Part shown: positions 1 to 6,633 of the stretch, piece after piece
Layout of the letters: every line of letters starts with the position of its first letter
Numbering within the stretch: the stretch's first letter is position 1
NCBI GenBank assembly: GCA_031273835.1
Contig: JAISRD010000082.1
Location: 1-21,115 of the forward strand
Direction of reading: 5' to 3'
DNA from: Treponema sp.
Lineage (GTDB): Bacteria; Spirochaetota; Spirochaetia; Treponematales; Breznakiellaceae
Length of the DNA: 21,115 nt
Position numbers and translations under genes: made by a program
Notes under the pieces: model-generated
Told to the model about the DNA's origin: nothing
Seen by the model: the letters and a program-made list of their open reading frames with translations, nothing else
The model's database searches: none

Positions 1-264
1 GGTTCCATCTTTACCTTCGAGATCAAGGGCGGCGCCGAGGCGGCCAAGGGATTTATCGCCCAGCTGAAACTCTTCTCCCTCCTGGCAAACGTGGCGGACG
101 TGAAGTCCCTGGTGATCCACCCGGCCTCCACCACCCACTCCCAGGTGGACGAGAAGGACCTTCTGGAACAGGGGATCAAACCCAACACCATCCGGCTTTC
201 CGTCGGCACCGAGCATATTGACGACATTATCAACGACTTAAAACTGGGTTTTGAGGCCTTTTGA
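1..264 (+). CDS. O-acetylhomoserine sulfhydrylase-type PLP enzyme, C-terminal part (5' truncated by window)
   Basis: The reading frame is open from base 1 and ends at TGA 262-264, leaving the last 87 residues. The segment IHPASTTHSQ followed by a C-terminal stretch RLSVGTEHIDDIINDL is typical of the Cys/Met-metabolism PLP-dependent family, closest to O-acetylhomoserine (thiol)-lyase / MetY. That enzyme makes homocysteine from O-acetylhomoserine and sulfide in the cytosol during methionine synthesis. The PLP lysine and most of the active site lie outside the window. Cystathionine gamma-synthase or gamma-lyase relatives share the tail architecture, so the exact reaction is less certain than the family. 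The gene converges on the sugar ABC operon and is separated from it by a strong stem-loop. Confidence 0.85.
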   Translation, partial: GSIFTFEIKGGAEAAKGFIAQLKLFSLLANVADVKSLVIHPASTTHSQVDEKDLLEQGIKPNTIRLSVGTEHIDDIINDLKLGFEAF

Positions 265-292
265 GCCGCCTCTTAACAAGGCGTTTATTCGA

Positions 293-339
293 TAATACCC
301 CGCCGCAACCGCGTTTACACGCTCTGCGGCGGGGTATTA
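293..339. terminator. Bidirectional stem-loop terminator between convergent genes
   Basis: A perfect 15-bp inverted repeat (293-307 with 325-339) has the arm core ACCCCGCCGC and an 18-nt or shorter loop, and lies between two converging stop codons. The AATA/TATT base of the stem gives modest A/T tracts on both sides rather than a long U run. The position and strength of the stem make a shared terminator the best reading. Confidence 0.75.
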
Positions 340-351
340 AACCCGAAAAAC

Positions 352-1866
352 TCATCCGGTTTTTTCCAAAGTGTAGGACATAATTTTAACCTGATCCGCC
401 TCGGCGTGGGGCATTATCCCCCGCAGTTCGCCGTGGTGCATCACCATGATACGATCGCAGAGGGAGAGCACCTCCGGCATTTCGGAGGAAAGAAGAATGA
501 TCGAAACGCCCGTTTTGGACAGATCGTCGATGATCCGGTAAATTTCCGCCTTGGCGCCGATATCGATGCCGTGGGTGGGTTCATCCATTAAAAGTATTTT
601 TGGGTTGTTCATGAGCCAGCGGGCTACTATCGTCTTCTGCTGATTTCCGCCGGAAAGGTTATTTACGATCTGGTAAATCGAAGGAGTTTTAATCGCCAAT
701 TTTTCCACATATTCCGCGGATAATCCCCGGGTTCTTCTTTTTTGGATTAAGCCCAATTTATTGCAGAGGGTTCTTAAAACTACCATGATCATGTTGTCTT
801 CCACCGGCATTTTTAAAAACAAGCCTTGGATTTTCCGCCCCTCCGGGATCAATCCCATGCCCAGCCTGATGGCGTCCCGGGGATGTTTAATGGCGACCTT
901 CCTGCCGTTCATCAGAATGTCGCCGGTTTTTATTTTTTGGGCGCCGAAGATGGATTGCAGCAATTCCGTCCGTCCCGCTCCCACAAGGCCGGTCAGCCCC
1001 AGCACTTCCCCGGGGTACAGGGAAAAAGAAACGTTCCGCACCTTGCCGTCCAGGTCCGAAAGATTCCGTATTTCCAGAAGGGGGGTTTTACGCTCATAGC
1101 CGGTCATATATTCCCGGTGTACAATTTTGTCAAAGTCGCGGCCCACCATCAGGTTGATCATGGTTTTTTCATCCATCTCCGTTTTGAGCCGGGTGGCGAT
1201 ATGCTGCCCGTCCCGCAGTACCGTAATGGTATCGGCGATAAACATAACCTCTTCCAGTTTATGGGAGATATAGAGGGTCGAAACTCCTTCCTGGCGCAGT
1301 TTGTCCACGATCCGCAATAAGAAGTCGATTTCCCCGCTGGTCAGGGACGAGGTGGGTTCATCCATGATCAGCATCCGCGCTTCCAGGGAAAGGGCCTTCA
1401 CAATCTCCAGAAGCTGCATCTCGGAAACGCTTAAATTTTTTACCAGGCTTTTGGGATTGATGTGGGAAACGCCGAGCCGGGCGAGTAAATTTTCGCAGTC
1501 CCGGTACATTTTTTTCCGGTCCACAAAGCCCAGCTTGTTTTTCGGCAGCCTCCCCTCAAAAACATTTTCCGCCGCCGACATGTGCTGGGCCAGGGACAAC
1601 TCCTGGTGAATCATGGCGATCCCCGCGAGCTGGGCCGACCGGGGCTGGCTGAACAATACCGGGGTCCCCTCAAACTCTACCGTTCCCTGATCCGCGTGAT
1701 ACACGCCGGACAAAATATTCATCAAGGTCGATTTTCCCGCGCCGTTTTCTCCCACCACCGCGTGCACCTTGCCCCGTTCAATTTCAAAATTAATGTCCTT
1801 CAACGCCGTCACGCCGGGAAACCATTTTGTAATATGGCTGATTTTACAAATTACGTCTTGGGCCAT
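352..1866 (-). CDS. Sugar ABC transporter ATP-binding protein, two ABC domains (RbsA/MglA/XylG family)
   Basis: This 504-residue protein is the usual length for fused double-ATPase subunits of pentose/hexose importers (CUT2 class). The first ABC domain has Walker A GENGAGKST at 39-47, Q-loop Q88, Walker B MLIMDEPT at 165-172 and H-loop H202, but its signature is the degenerate LSVSE (145-149). The second has the family's degenerate Walker A GLVGAGRTE (293-301), an intact LSGGNQQ signature (404-410) and Walker B ILLMDEPT (424-431). This pairing of one canonical and one degenerate half is normal for the family. It should sit on the cytoplasmic face, coupled to the permease at 3082-4068. It is the last gene of the importer operon, starting at ATG 1866 with AAGGCGG 7 nt upstream, behind a strong hairpin. 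The transported sugar cannot be told from this subunit. Confidence 0.93.
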   Translation of the reverse strand: MAQDVICKISHITKWFPGVTALKDINFEIERGKVHAVVGENGAGKSTLMNILSGVYHADQGTVEFEGTPVLFSQPRSAQLAGIAMIHQELSLAQHMSAAENVFEGRLPKNKLGFVDRKKMYRDCENLLARLGVSHINPKSLVKNLSVSEMQLLEIVKALSLEARMLIMDEPTSSLTSGEIDFLLRIVDKLRQEGVSTLYISHKLEEVMFIADTITVLRDGQHIATRLKTEMDEKTMINLMVGRDFDKIVHREYMTGYERKTPLLEIRNLSDLDGKVRNVSFSLYPGEVLGLTGLVGAGRTELLQSIFGAQKIKTGDILMNGRKVAIKHPRDAIRLGMGLIPEGRKIQGLFLKMPVEDNMIMVVLRTLCNKLGLIQKRRTRGLSAEYVEKLAIKTPSIYQIVNNLSGGNQQKTIVARWLMNNPKILLMDEPTHGIDIGAKAEIYRIIDDLSKTGVSIILLSSEMPEVLSLCDRIMVMHHGELRGIMPHAEADQVKIMSYTLEKTG

Positions 1867-1898
1867 GGGGAAACCGCCTTGTGCATTTTTTTCAAAGA

Positions 1899-1930
1899 AG
1901 TTGTTCGAAAACCGAGGTTTTCGAACAACT
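1899..1930 (-). other. Perfect hairpin between binding-protein and ATPase genes
   Basis: A 15-base perfect inverted repeat (1899-1913 with 1916-1930; arm AGTTGTTCGAAAACC) leaves a tight loop of about 4 nt. On the minus-strand transcript it follows the binding-protein stop by about 20 nt and precedes the ATPase RBS. It is followed by TTCTTTG and not a clear U tract, so it looks more like a partial terminator or a 3'-end-protecting mRNA structure than a full stop. Such elements are a known way to make periplasmic binding protein in excess over membrane components; that role here is inferred. Confidence 0.6.
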
Positions 1931-1950
1931 CTATTATAATTGAGCCGCGG

Positions 1951-2991
1951 CTAAAACAATTCCGGGAAAAGCTGCTTCACATTATCCGGCGTGGCCATGA
2001 CTCCCTTATAGAAGGTCTCGGCGGGAGGTTTCCTTCCTGTCACGAGCTGGTTAAAAGCGTCAATCACCGGCTGATATCCCTGATTAAAGGGATCCTGATC
2101 CAGACACGCCTTAATGGTTCCGGAACCAATATAGGGGGCGGATTCCGCGAGTACGTCATGGCATACGACGACGATCTTGTCCTTCATTCCGGCGTCTTCC
2201 ACCGCCTTGGCCGCCCCGCTGGGGCCGCCGGCGGTTACGTAGATCGCCTTAAGATCGGGATTGGCGGTGATAAAGTTGGCCGCGTGGTTATAGGCTTCCT
2301 CGGCTTTATCGTTGTTCATTACCTCGCCCACCAGCCTGAGGCCGGGGATGGCGTCCAGAACCTGCCTGGCGCCGGTCCGCCGCTGTTCATGGCCGATGGC
2401 GGCAAAATCGCCGGTGATGATGGCGTATTTGCCCGAATTGCCGACAAGTTTCGCCAGGGCTTCGCCGCACTGCCTGCCGCCTTCAACCCCGCCCTGACCG
2501 TAAAACGCTACGTGCAGCCTGGGTTCGCTGAGCTGGCTGTTAAAAAGATACACCGCGATGCCGGCGTCGGCCGCCCTTTTGATCACGGGCTGTAAGGCGT
2601 CGGAAACGCCGAAGGCGCAGATCGCGTTATAGCCGGAGGCGATGCAATTGTCGATAACGCTGGTCCACTTTTGGGCGTCGAAATCGGGAACCGACAGGGG
2701 ATCCACGACGCAATTCCGGTCCGCGAGAATTTTCTTCGCGAAATTCTGCCCCTGTAATACCGCCACGCCAAAGGGATTGTTTTGCACCATGATGGCGGCA
2801 ATCTTGATCCGCTTGGGCGATACCTGGTCGACCGGCAGGGACAGCAGGGTTTTCCCGGCCGGGGGAACGATCTGCGCCGCCGGCGTCATCGGGCCGGAAG
2901 CTCCCTGCTGCCCTCCCGCGGCGAACACCGCACCCGCGAAGAACGTGAGGCTCAACAATACCATGAGTACTGCCGCAATTTTCCTAAACAT
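1951..2991 (-). CDS. Periplasmic sugar-binding protein of ABC importer (type 1 fold, RbsB-like)
   Basis: This 346-residue protein has a clear N-terminal signal peptide: basic MFRK, a hydrophobic core to about residue 20, and a likely cleavage AVFA|AGG after residue 24. There is no lipobox cysteine, so it should be a soluble periplasmic protein rather than a lipoprotein. The body has features of the type 1 periplasmic-binding fold used for sugars, including an early VQNNPFGVAVLQG strand-helix unit and later GDFAAIGHEQRRTG and AIYVTAGGPSGAAKAVEDAG segments. It sits between permease and ATPase genes as the specificity determinant of the importer. A strong GAGGAGGAG Shine-Dalgarno sequence precedes ATG 2991, consistent with high expression. 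The ligand is not identifiable by eye; ribose, xylose, a ketose or another monosaccharide are all open. Confidence 0.9.
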   Translation of the reverse strand: MFRKIAAVLMVLLSLTFFAGAVFAAGGQQGASGPMTPAAQIVPPAGKTLLSLPVDQVSPKRIKIAAIMVQNNPFGVAVLQGQNFAKKILADRNCVVDPLSVPDFDAQKWTSVIDNCIASGYNAICAFGVSDALQPVIKRAADAGIAVYLFNSQLSEPRLHVAFYGQGGVEGGRQCGEALAKLVGNSGKYAIITGDFAAIGHEQRRTGARQVLDAIPGLRLVGEVMNNDKAEEAYNHAANFITANPDLKAIYVTAGGPSGAAKAVEDAGMKDKIVVVCHDVLAESAPYIGSGTIKACLDQDPFNQGYQPVIDAFNQLVTGRKPPAETFYKGVMATPDNVKQLFPELF

Positions 2992-3018
2992 ACGCTTCTC
3001 CTCCTCAATAATTTTTAC

Positions 3019-3070
3019 ACCGGAAAATCCGGTACATTCCGCTGTTAAATTCTTTACGAACCGCCGGTTC
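3019..3070 (-). other. Two small hairpins in the permease / binding-protein gap
   Basis: The 90-bp gap between the permease stop and the binding-protein start holds ACCGGA-AAA-TCCGGT (3019-3033) and GAACC-GCC-GGTTC (3058-3070). Neither is followed by a U tract on the minus strand. They may act as mRNA processing or stability structures; a function is not demonstrated. Confidence 0.4.
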
Positions 3071-3081
3071 CAAAGAAACGC

Positions 3082-4068
3082 TTAATGGGCGGTCCTTTTT
3101 TTACGAATACAGTCCACCGCCACCGCCCCGACGATCACAAGCCCCAAAACTATGGTCTGCCAATAACCGGACACGGCCAGCTGGATGAACAGATTCTTCA
3201 AAACCCCCATCAGCAGGGCGCCCAGGAGGACCCCCCATATATTACCTTCGCCGCCGGTCATGCTGATCCCGCCGATTACCGCCGCCGCGATTACGTCCAG
3301 TTCGTAACCCTTGCCGAAGGAGGGGTCCCCGCTGTCCATCTGTCCTACCAGAATCAGGCCGCAGAGGCCGGCTAAAAATCCGGTGATTGCGTAAACGGTG
3401 ATGATTACCCGGTCCACAAAGATACCCGACAGTTTCGCCGAACGCTGGCTGTTCCCTACGGCATAGATATTCCGGCCCATCTGGGTATAATTGGCGAACA
3501 CATGCCCCAGGATAAGCACCACCACCATTACCAGCACCGTTACGGGCATAAGCCCGATATAGCCCCCTCCGAACACGGAGACCCAGCTCGCCTGGTATTT
3601 GATGGGATTCCCGTTGGATATGACCAGGGCCGCGCCGTTCCCGACGCTCAGCATACCCAGAGTTACGATGAAGGGGGGTATTCCCAGCTTAGATATGAGT
3701 AAACCGTTTATGCTCCCCATCAGGAGCCCCCCTCCCAGGGCGAGGAGTAATACCACGAAGGGGGGTACGGCGAAGGCCCGGTAAAAGGCCATGCTCATGC
3801 AGGCGGTAAAGGCGATTACCGAACCGACCGAAAGGTCTATGCCGCCGGTGATGATAACCATACCCATACCGACCGCCAGGATGGCGACCAGGGACGACTG
3901 CCTGAGGACGTTAAAAATGTTCCGGGGAGTGGGAAAAGACTCGGGCCGCAAAATAATTAACAGCAAACAGAGAAGTATTAAACTCAATGCCACCATCGCT
4001 TCCGGTCTTGCCAGAACATCCGCGGGACGGACTTTTCGGCCCGCGCCCGCTTTCTTTGTTTTTTCCAT
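3082..4068 (-). CDS. Sugar ABC transporter permease (RbsC-like, BPD_transp_2 family)
   Basis: This 328-residue polytopic inner-membrane protein has about eight or more hydrophobic segments after a basic cytoplasmic N-terminus (first segment around 24-41). The hallmark GGIDLSVGSV at about 75-84 and the later GGEGNIWGVLLGALLMGVLKN region are typical of RbsC/XylH-type permeases. Only one permease gene is present, so the channel is probably a homodimer working with the ATPase (352-1866) and binding protein (1951-2991). It is the first gene of the operon: ATG 4068 has an AGGAA ribosome-binding site, and a good sigma-70 promoter lies about 40 nt further upstream. The order permease, binding protein, ATPase differs from the common ATPase, permease, binding protein order of rbs operons. 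Confidence 0.92.
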   Translation of the reverse strand: MEKTKKAGAGRKVRPADVLARPEAMVALSLILLCLLLIILRPESFPTPRNIFNVLRQSSLVAILAVGMGMVIITGGIDLSVGSVIAFTACMSMAFYRAFAVPPFVVLLLALGGGLLMGSINGLLISKLGIPPFIVTLGMLSVGNGAALVISNGNPIKYQASWVSVFGGGYIGLMPVTVLVMVVVLILGHVFANYTQMGRNIYAVGNSQRSAKLSGIFVDRVIITVYAITGFLAGLCGLILVGQMDSGDPSFGKGYELDVIAAAVIGGISMTGGEGNIWGVLLGALLMGVLKNLFIQLAVSGYWQTIVLGLVIVGAVAVDCIRKKRTAH

Positions 4069-4093
4069 CGCTTTTCCTGCACTACTTAAACAA

Positions 4094-4115
4094 TAAGTAA
4101 TAATGTAATGACTTA
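4094..4115. promoter_or_regulatory. Candidate operator dyad at the importer promoter
   Basis: A 22-bp imperfect dyad, TAAGTAAT-AATGTA-ATGACTTA, has 8-bp arms with one mismatch. It overlaps the end of the predicted -10 and the expected transcription start of the importer operon, the classic position for a repressor site. No regulator gene is in the window, so the binding protein is unknown. Confidence 0.35.
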
Positions 4116-4144
4116 GTATAACATTGGTGAATTTATAAAGTCAA
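4115..4144 (-). promoter_or_regulatory. Sigma-70 promoter of the ABC importer operon
   Basis: On the minus strand TTGACT (4144-4139) is separated by 18 bp from TATACT (4120-4115), each one base off consensus. The start of transcription would fall near 4108, giving a leader of about 40 nt before the permease ATG at 4068. Confidence 0.65.
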
Positions 4145-4161
4145 CAGGAAAATTCCTTTTT

Positions 4162-4180
4162 GGGGGGGGTTATTTTTTTT
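4162..4180. repeat. Adjacent G8 and T8 homopolymer runs upstream of the deoC promoter
   Basis: Eight consecutive G (4162-4169) are followed by TTA and then eight T (4173-4180), ending 1 bp before the TTGACA -35 box at 4182. They lie between the two divergent promoters. Poly-G runs of about this length near promoters are slippage-prone in treponemes; whether this one varies is untested. Confidence 0.7.
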
Positions 4181-4181
4181 G

Positions 4182-4210
4182 TTGACAGCCCTGGAAAGGT
4201 AGGGTAAAAT
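4182..4210 (+). promoter_or_regulatory. Sigma-70 promoter of the deoC-kinase operon
   Basis: A perfect -35 TTGACA (4182-4187), a 17-bp spacer and -10 TAAAAT (4205-4210) predict transcription from about 4217. This leaves a very short leader of about 18 nt, which contains the AGGAGG ribosome-binding site at 4221-4226. Confidence 0.8.
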
Positions 4211-4234
4211 TCCCACACCCAGGAGGAACGCCGA

Positions 4235-4945
4235 ATGGAACGACGAGCCGTCACCGTGGCCGAGATAGCCTTTACGCTGGATCATTCGCTCCTGCGCCCC
4301 GAAATCACGGTAAAGGAAGTGATAGAAGGCTGCCTCCTCGCCAAAGAGTACGGCTGCGTTTCCGTCTGCGTCAGGCCCTCGGATCTTCCCGTTGTCGTAG
4401 AGCGGCTCAAGGGCAGCAAGGTCCTGCCCACCACCGTCATTGCCTTTCCCCATGGAACCGCCTCGACCGAATCCAAACTTTTTGAAATTACCGACGCCGT
4501 CGGGATGGGGGCGGCGGAGGTTGACATGGTGATGAACTACGCCAGGTTCCTCTCCGGTGAATTTGATTATGTTGAGGGGGAGATTGCCAAGGCGGCGGAG
4601 CGCGCCCATCAGGGGGGCGCCCTGTTAAAGGTTATTTTCGAGAATTATTACCTCTCGGCGGATCAGATTATCCGGTGCTGCGGAATATGCAAACGGGCCG
4701 GCGCGGATTTTATCAAGACTTCCACCGGATACGCCCCGGAGGGGTCCAAAATCCCCGACCTGATTACCATGGTCAAACATTCGGAGGGCATGAAGGTCAA
4801 AGCCGCCGGCGGCATACGGAACCTCGACGACGCCCTCGCGGTTATCGCGACCGGTACAAGCAGGATCGGGACCCGGTCTTCCAAGGCCATCTTGGATGAA
4901 GCGAAACAAAGGGCGGAAAAAGAGGAATTGTTTTTATACGCATAG
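4235..4945 (+). CDS. deoC: Deoxyribose-phosphate aldolase family protein
   Basis: This 236-residue class I (Schiff-base) aldolase belongs to the DeoC family, whose known reaction is reversible cleavage of 2-deoxy-D-ribose 5-phosphate to glyceraldehyde 3-phosphate and acetaldehyde. The catalytic set is visible: D97 in AAEVDMV, the Schiff-base lysine K161 in FIKTSTG, and the second lysine K189 in VKAAGG. A near-consensus promoter and AGGAGG with 8-nt spacing fix the start at ATG 4235. It is followed after 47 bp by a xylulokinase-like gene and lies divergent to a sugar ABC importer. In nucleoside salvage deoC normally sits with deoA, deoB, deoD or a ribokinase-type DeoK; none is here. The context therefore suggests sugar catabolism and possibly a substrate other than deoxyribose phosphate. 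Family confidence is high, exact substrate confidence moderate. Confidence 0.88.
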   Translation: MERRAVTVAEIAFTLDHSLLRPEITVKEVIEGCLLAKEYGCVSVCVRPSDLPVVVERLKGSKVLPTTVIAFPHGTASTESKLFEITDAVGMGAAEVDMVMNYARFLSGEFDYVEGEIAKAAERAHQGGALLKVIFENYYLSADQIIRCCGICKRAGADFIKTSTGYAPEGSKIPDLITMVKHSEGMKVKAAGGIRNLDDALAVIATGTSRIGTRSSKAILDEAKQRAEKEELFLYA

Positions 4946-4954
4946 ATCGAACTG

Positions 4955-4977
4955 CCGGACATCCGCGGAATGTCCGG
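4955..4977 (+). other. Intercistronic hairpin between deoC and kinase gene
   Basis: CCGGACAT (4955-4962) pairs with ATGTCCGG (4970-4977) across a 7-nt loop. It lies just after the deoC stop and about 4 nt before the TAGGAG ribosome-binding site of the next gene. There is no U tract, so it is likely an mRNA stability or translation-tuning element rather than a terminator. Confidence 0.45.
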
Positions 4978-4992
4978 AAATAGGAGTCCCGG

Positions 4993-6540
4993 ATGGGTAA
5001 AAAAATCATTGCCTGGGATTTAGGGACCAGCGGCAACAAGGCTTCCCTTTATGATTCGGACGGGACCTGCATTGCCGATACTTTTATCTCCTATAACACA
5101 AGCTATCCGGCCCACGGCCGGCATGAACAGCGTCCGGAGGACTGGTGGGACGCGGTGGTTAAAAGCACGCGGCTGCTTCTTGAAAAAGCCGGGGCGGCGA
5201 AGGAAGACGTGTCCTGCTGCGGCATCTCCGGCCATAGCCTGGTGCCGGTGCTCATCGGCGCGGACGGCGAATTGCTCAAGGACAGCGTGCCGATCTGGTC
5301 CGACGGGCGGGCGTTTGCGCAGGCCGAAAGGGTATTTTCAAACTTTGACGAAGAGTATTGGTATATGAAGACCGGCAACGGGTTTACCCCCGCTTTTTAT
5401 ACTGCCTTCAAGCTGCTCTGGTACAAGGACAACGAGCCCGGGGTTTTCGATAAGATTGCCCATTTCATCGGATCCAAGGACTACATCAATTACAGGCTCA
5501 CCGGCCGGATCTGTACCGAACCCTCCTATTCTTCCGGCTGCGGTATGTGGGACCTCGTAAAATGGGATTATTCCCAGGAACTGATCGACGCCATGGGGCT
5601 TGACCGTTCTATCCTGCCGGAAGTTCTGGCCTCCACCGATGTTATCGGCAGTATTACGCCGGACGCCGCGGAAGAGACAGGGCTGCATAGGGGGGTACAG
5701 GTTGTGGCGGGAGGGGTGGATAACGCGTGCATGGCCCTGGGGGCGAAGGCTTTTAAGGAAGGGAGGATCTACAATAATCTCGGTTCTTCCGCCTGGATCG
5801 CGGTGTCCTCTCAAAAGCCGCTGCTGGACAAAAAATCCCGCCCCTATGTTTTTACCCACGTGGTGCCCGGCTACTACGCCTCCGCCCTCTGCGTGACCAC
5901 CGGCGGCACCGCGTTCCGCTGGATGCGGGATACTTTGTGCGGAGACCTCAAGGAGGAGGCGAAAAAAACCGGCGCCGATGAATATGAGCTGATGACCCGG
6001 GAGGCGCTGAAATCCCCTATCGGGGCGAACCGGCTGCTTTTTAATCCCAGCCTTGGCGGCGGTATGCCGATGGACAGGAGTTATAATCTGCGGGGATCCT
6101 TCATGGGGCTCGATCTGGTCCATACCCGTTCCGATATGCTCCGCGCCTCCATGGAGGGGATCTCCCTAAGTTTAAGAATCTGTCTGGATAAGATGCGGGA
6201 GTTGACCGCCGTCAGCGATGAAATGCTGCTGGTCGGGGGCGGAAGTAAAAGCCCGGCATGGCGGCAGATATACGCGGATATCTACAAGATCACGGTGCTT
6301 AAATCCAATGTCGATCAGCAGGCCTCCGCCCTGGGCGCCGCCGCCTGCGCGGCGGTGGGGACCGGCCTTTGGAGCGGTTTCGACCGCATTGATTCCCTGC
6401 ACACCATTGAGGAGCGGGCCGCGCCGGTTCCGGAAAACGCGGCATTCTACGATAAGCTGACGGATATTTACAATCAAGCTTCCTGTTATCTCTCAGACCT
6501 GGGCGACGCCTTGATGAAAATGCCCCCGCCTCCGAAATGA
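4993..6540 (+). CDS. FGGY-family carbohydrate kinase, xylulokinase-like
   Basis: This 515-residue protein is the normal length for FGGY kinases, which transfer the ATP phosphate to a sugar or polyol in the cytosol. The N-terminal phosphate-binding loop WDLGTSG (8-14) opens the first actin-like domain. The probable catalytic base is D243 in AGGVDNACMALG. NNLGSSAW (261-268) follows, and the second FGGY signature, LLVGGGSKSPAW, is at 412-423. The overall pattern is closest to xylulokinase (XylB), but FGGY substrate calls are error-prone. Ribulose, xylulose, erythrulose-type or other ketose substrates are possible. It is co-transcribed with deoC from the promoter at 4182; ATG 4993 has TAGGAG about 6 nt upstream. 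No xylose isomerase gene is nearby to support a standard xylose pathway. Confidence 0.88.
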   Translation: MGKKIIAWDLGTSGNKASLYDSDGTCIADTFISYNTSYPAHGRHEQRPEDWWDAVVKSTRLLLEKAGAAKEDVSCCGISGHSLVPVLIGADGELLKDSVPIWSDGRAFAQAERVFSNFDEEYWYMKTGNGFTPAFYTAFKLLWYKDNEPGVFDKIAHFIGSKDYINYRLTGRICTEPSYSSGCGMWDLVKWDYSQELIDAMGLDRSILPEVLASTDVIGSITPDAAEETGLHRGVQVVAGGVDNACMALGAKAFKEGRIYNNLGSSAWIAVSSQKPLLDKKSRPYVFTHVVPGYYASALCVTTGGTAFRWMRDTLCGDLKEEAKKTGADEYELMTREALKSPIGANRLLFNPSLGGGMPMDRSYNLRGSFMGLDLVHTRSDMLRASMEGISLSLRICLDKMRELTAVSDEMLLVGGGSKSPAWRQIYADIYKITVLKSNVDQQASALGAAACAAVGTGLWSGFDRIDSLHTIEERAAPVPENAAFYDKLTDIYNQASCYLSDLGDALMKMPPPPK

Positions 6541-6544
6541 GCCT

Positions 6545-6565
6545 CCGCGGAGCAGAGCTCCGTGG
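6545..6565 (+). terminator. Weak candidate terminator of the deoC-kinase operon
   Basis: CCGCGGAGC-AGA-GCTCCGTGG forms a 9-bp stem (one G:U pair on the + strand transcript) 5 nt after the kinase stop. It is not followed by a U run (TATCCTTAGC), so termination may be incomplete or Rho-dependent. The rest of the gap to 6633 shows only a minor AAACT-CGA-AGTTT hairpin (6615-6627). Confidence 0.4.
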
Positions 6566-6633
6566 TATCCTTAGCAGCGCATTATTTATGGGTATCAGGC
6601 GCCACCGCGAATGAAAACTCGAAGTTTGGTCTA

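Noticed and set aside
1582..2595. Long + strand open frame (337 codons) opposite the binding-protein and ATPase genes
   Set aside because: It spans the antisense of two well-supported genes and their intergenic hairpin, has no recognisable domain, and is explained by GC-rich codon mirror effects.
5338..6123. Minus-strand open frame (261 codons) opposite the xylulokinase-like gene
   Set aside because: It is antisense to a motif-complete kinase, with no ribosome-binding site or domain.
4985..6540. Autoinducer-2 (Lsr-type) system: ABC importer, DeoC-like aldolase and FGGY kinase
   Set aside because: Lsr uses an LsrF aldolase of a different family, two permeases, and LsrG/LsrR; the kinase here reads as xylulokinase-like and the aldolase as true DeoC.
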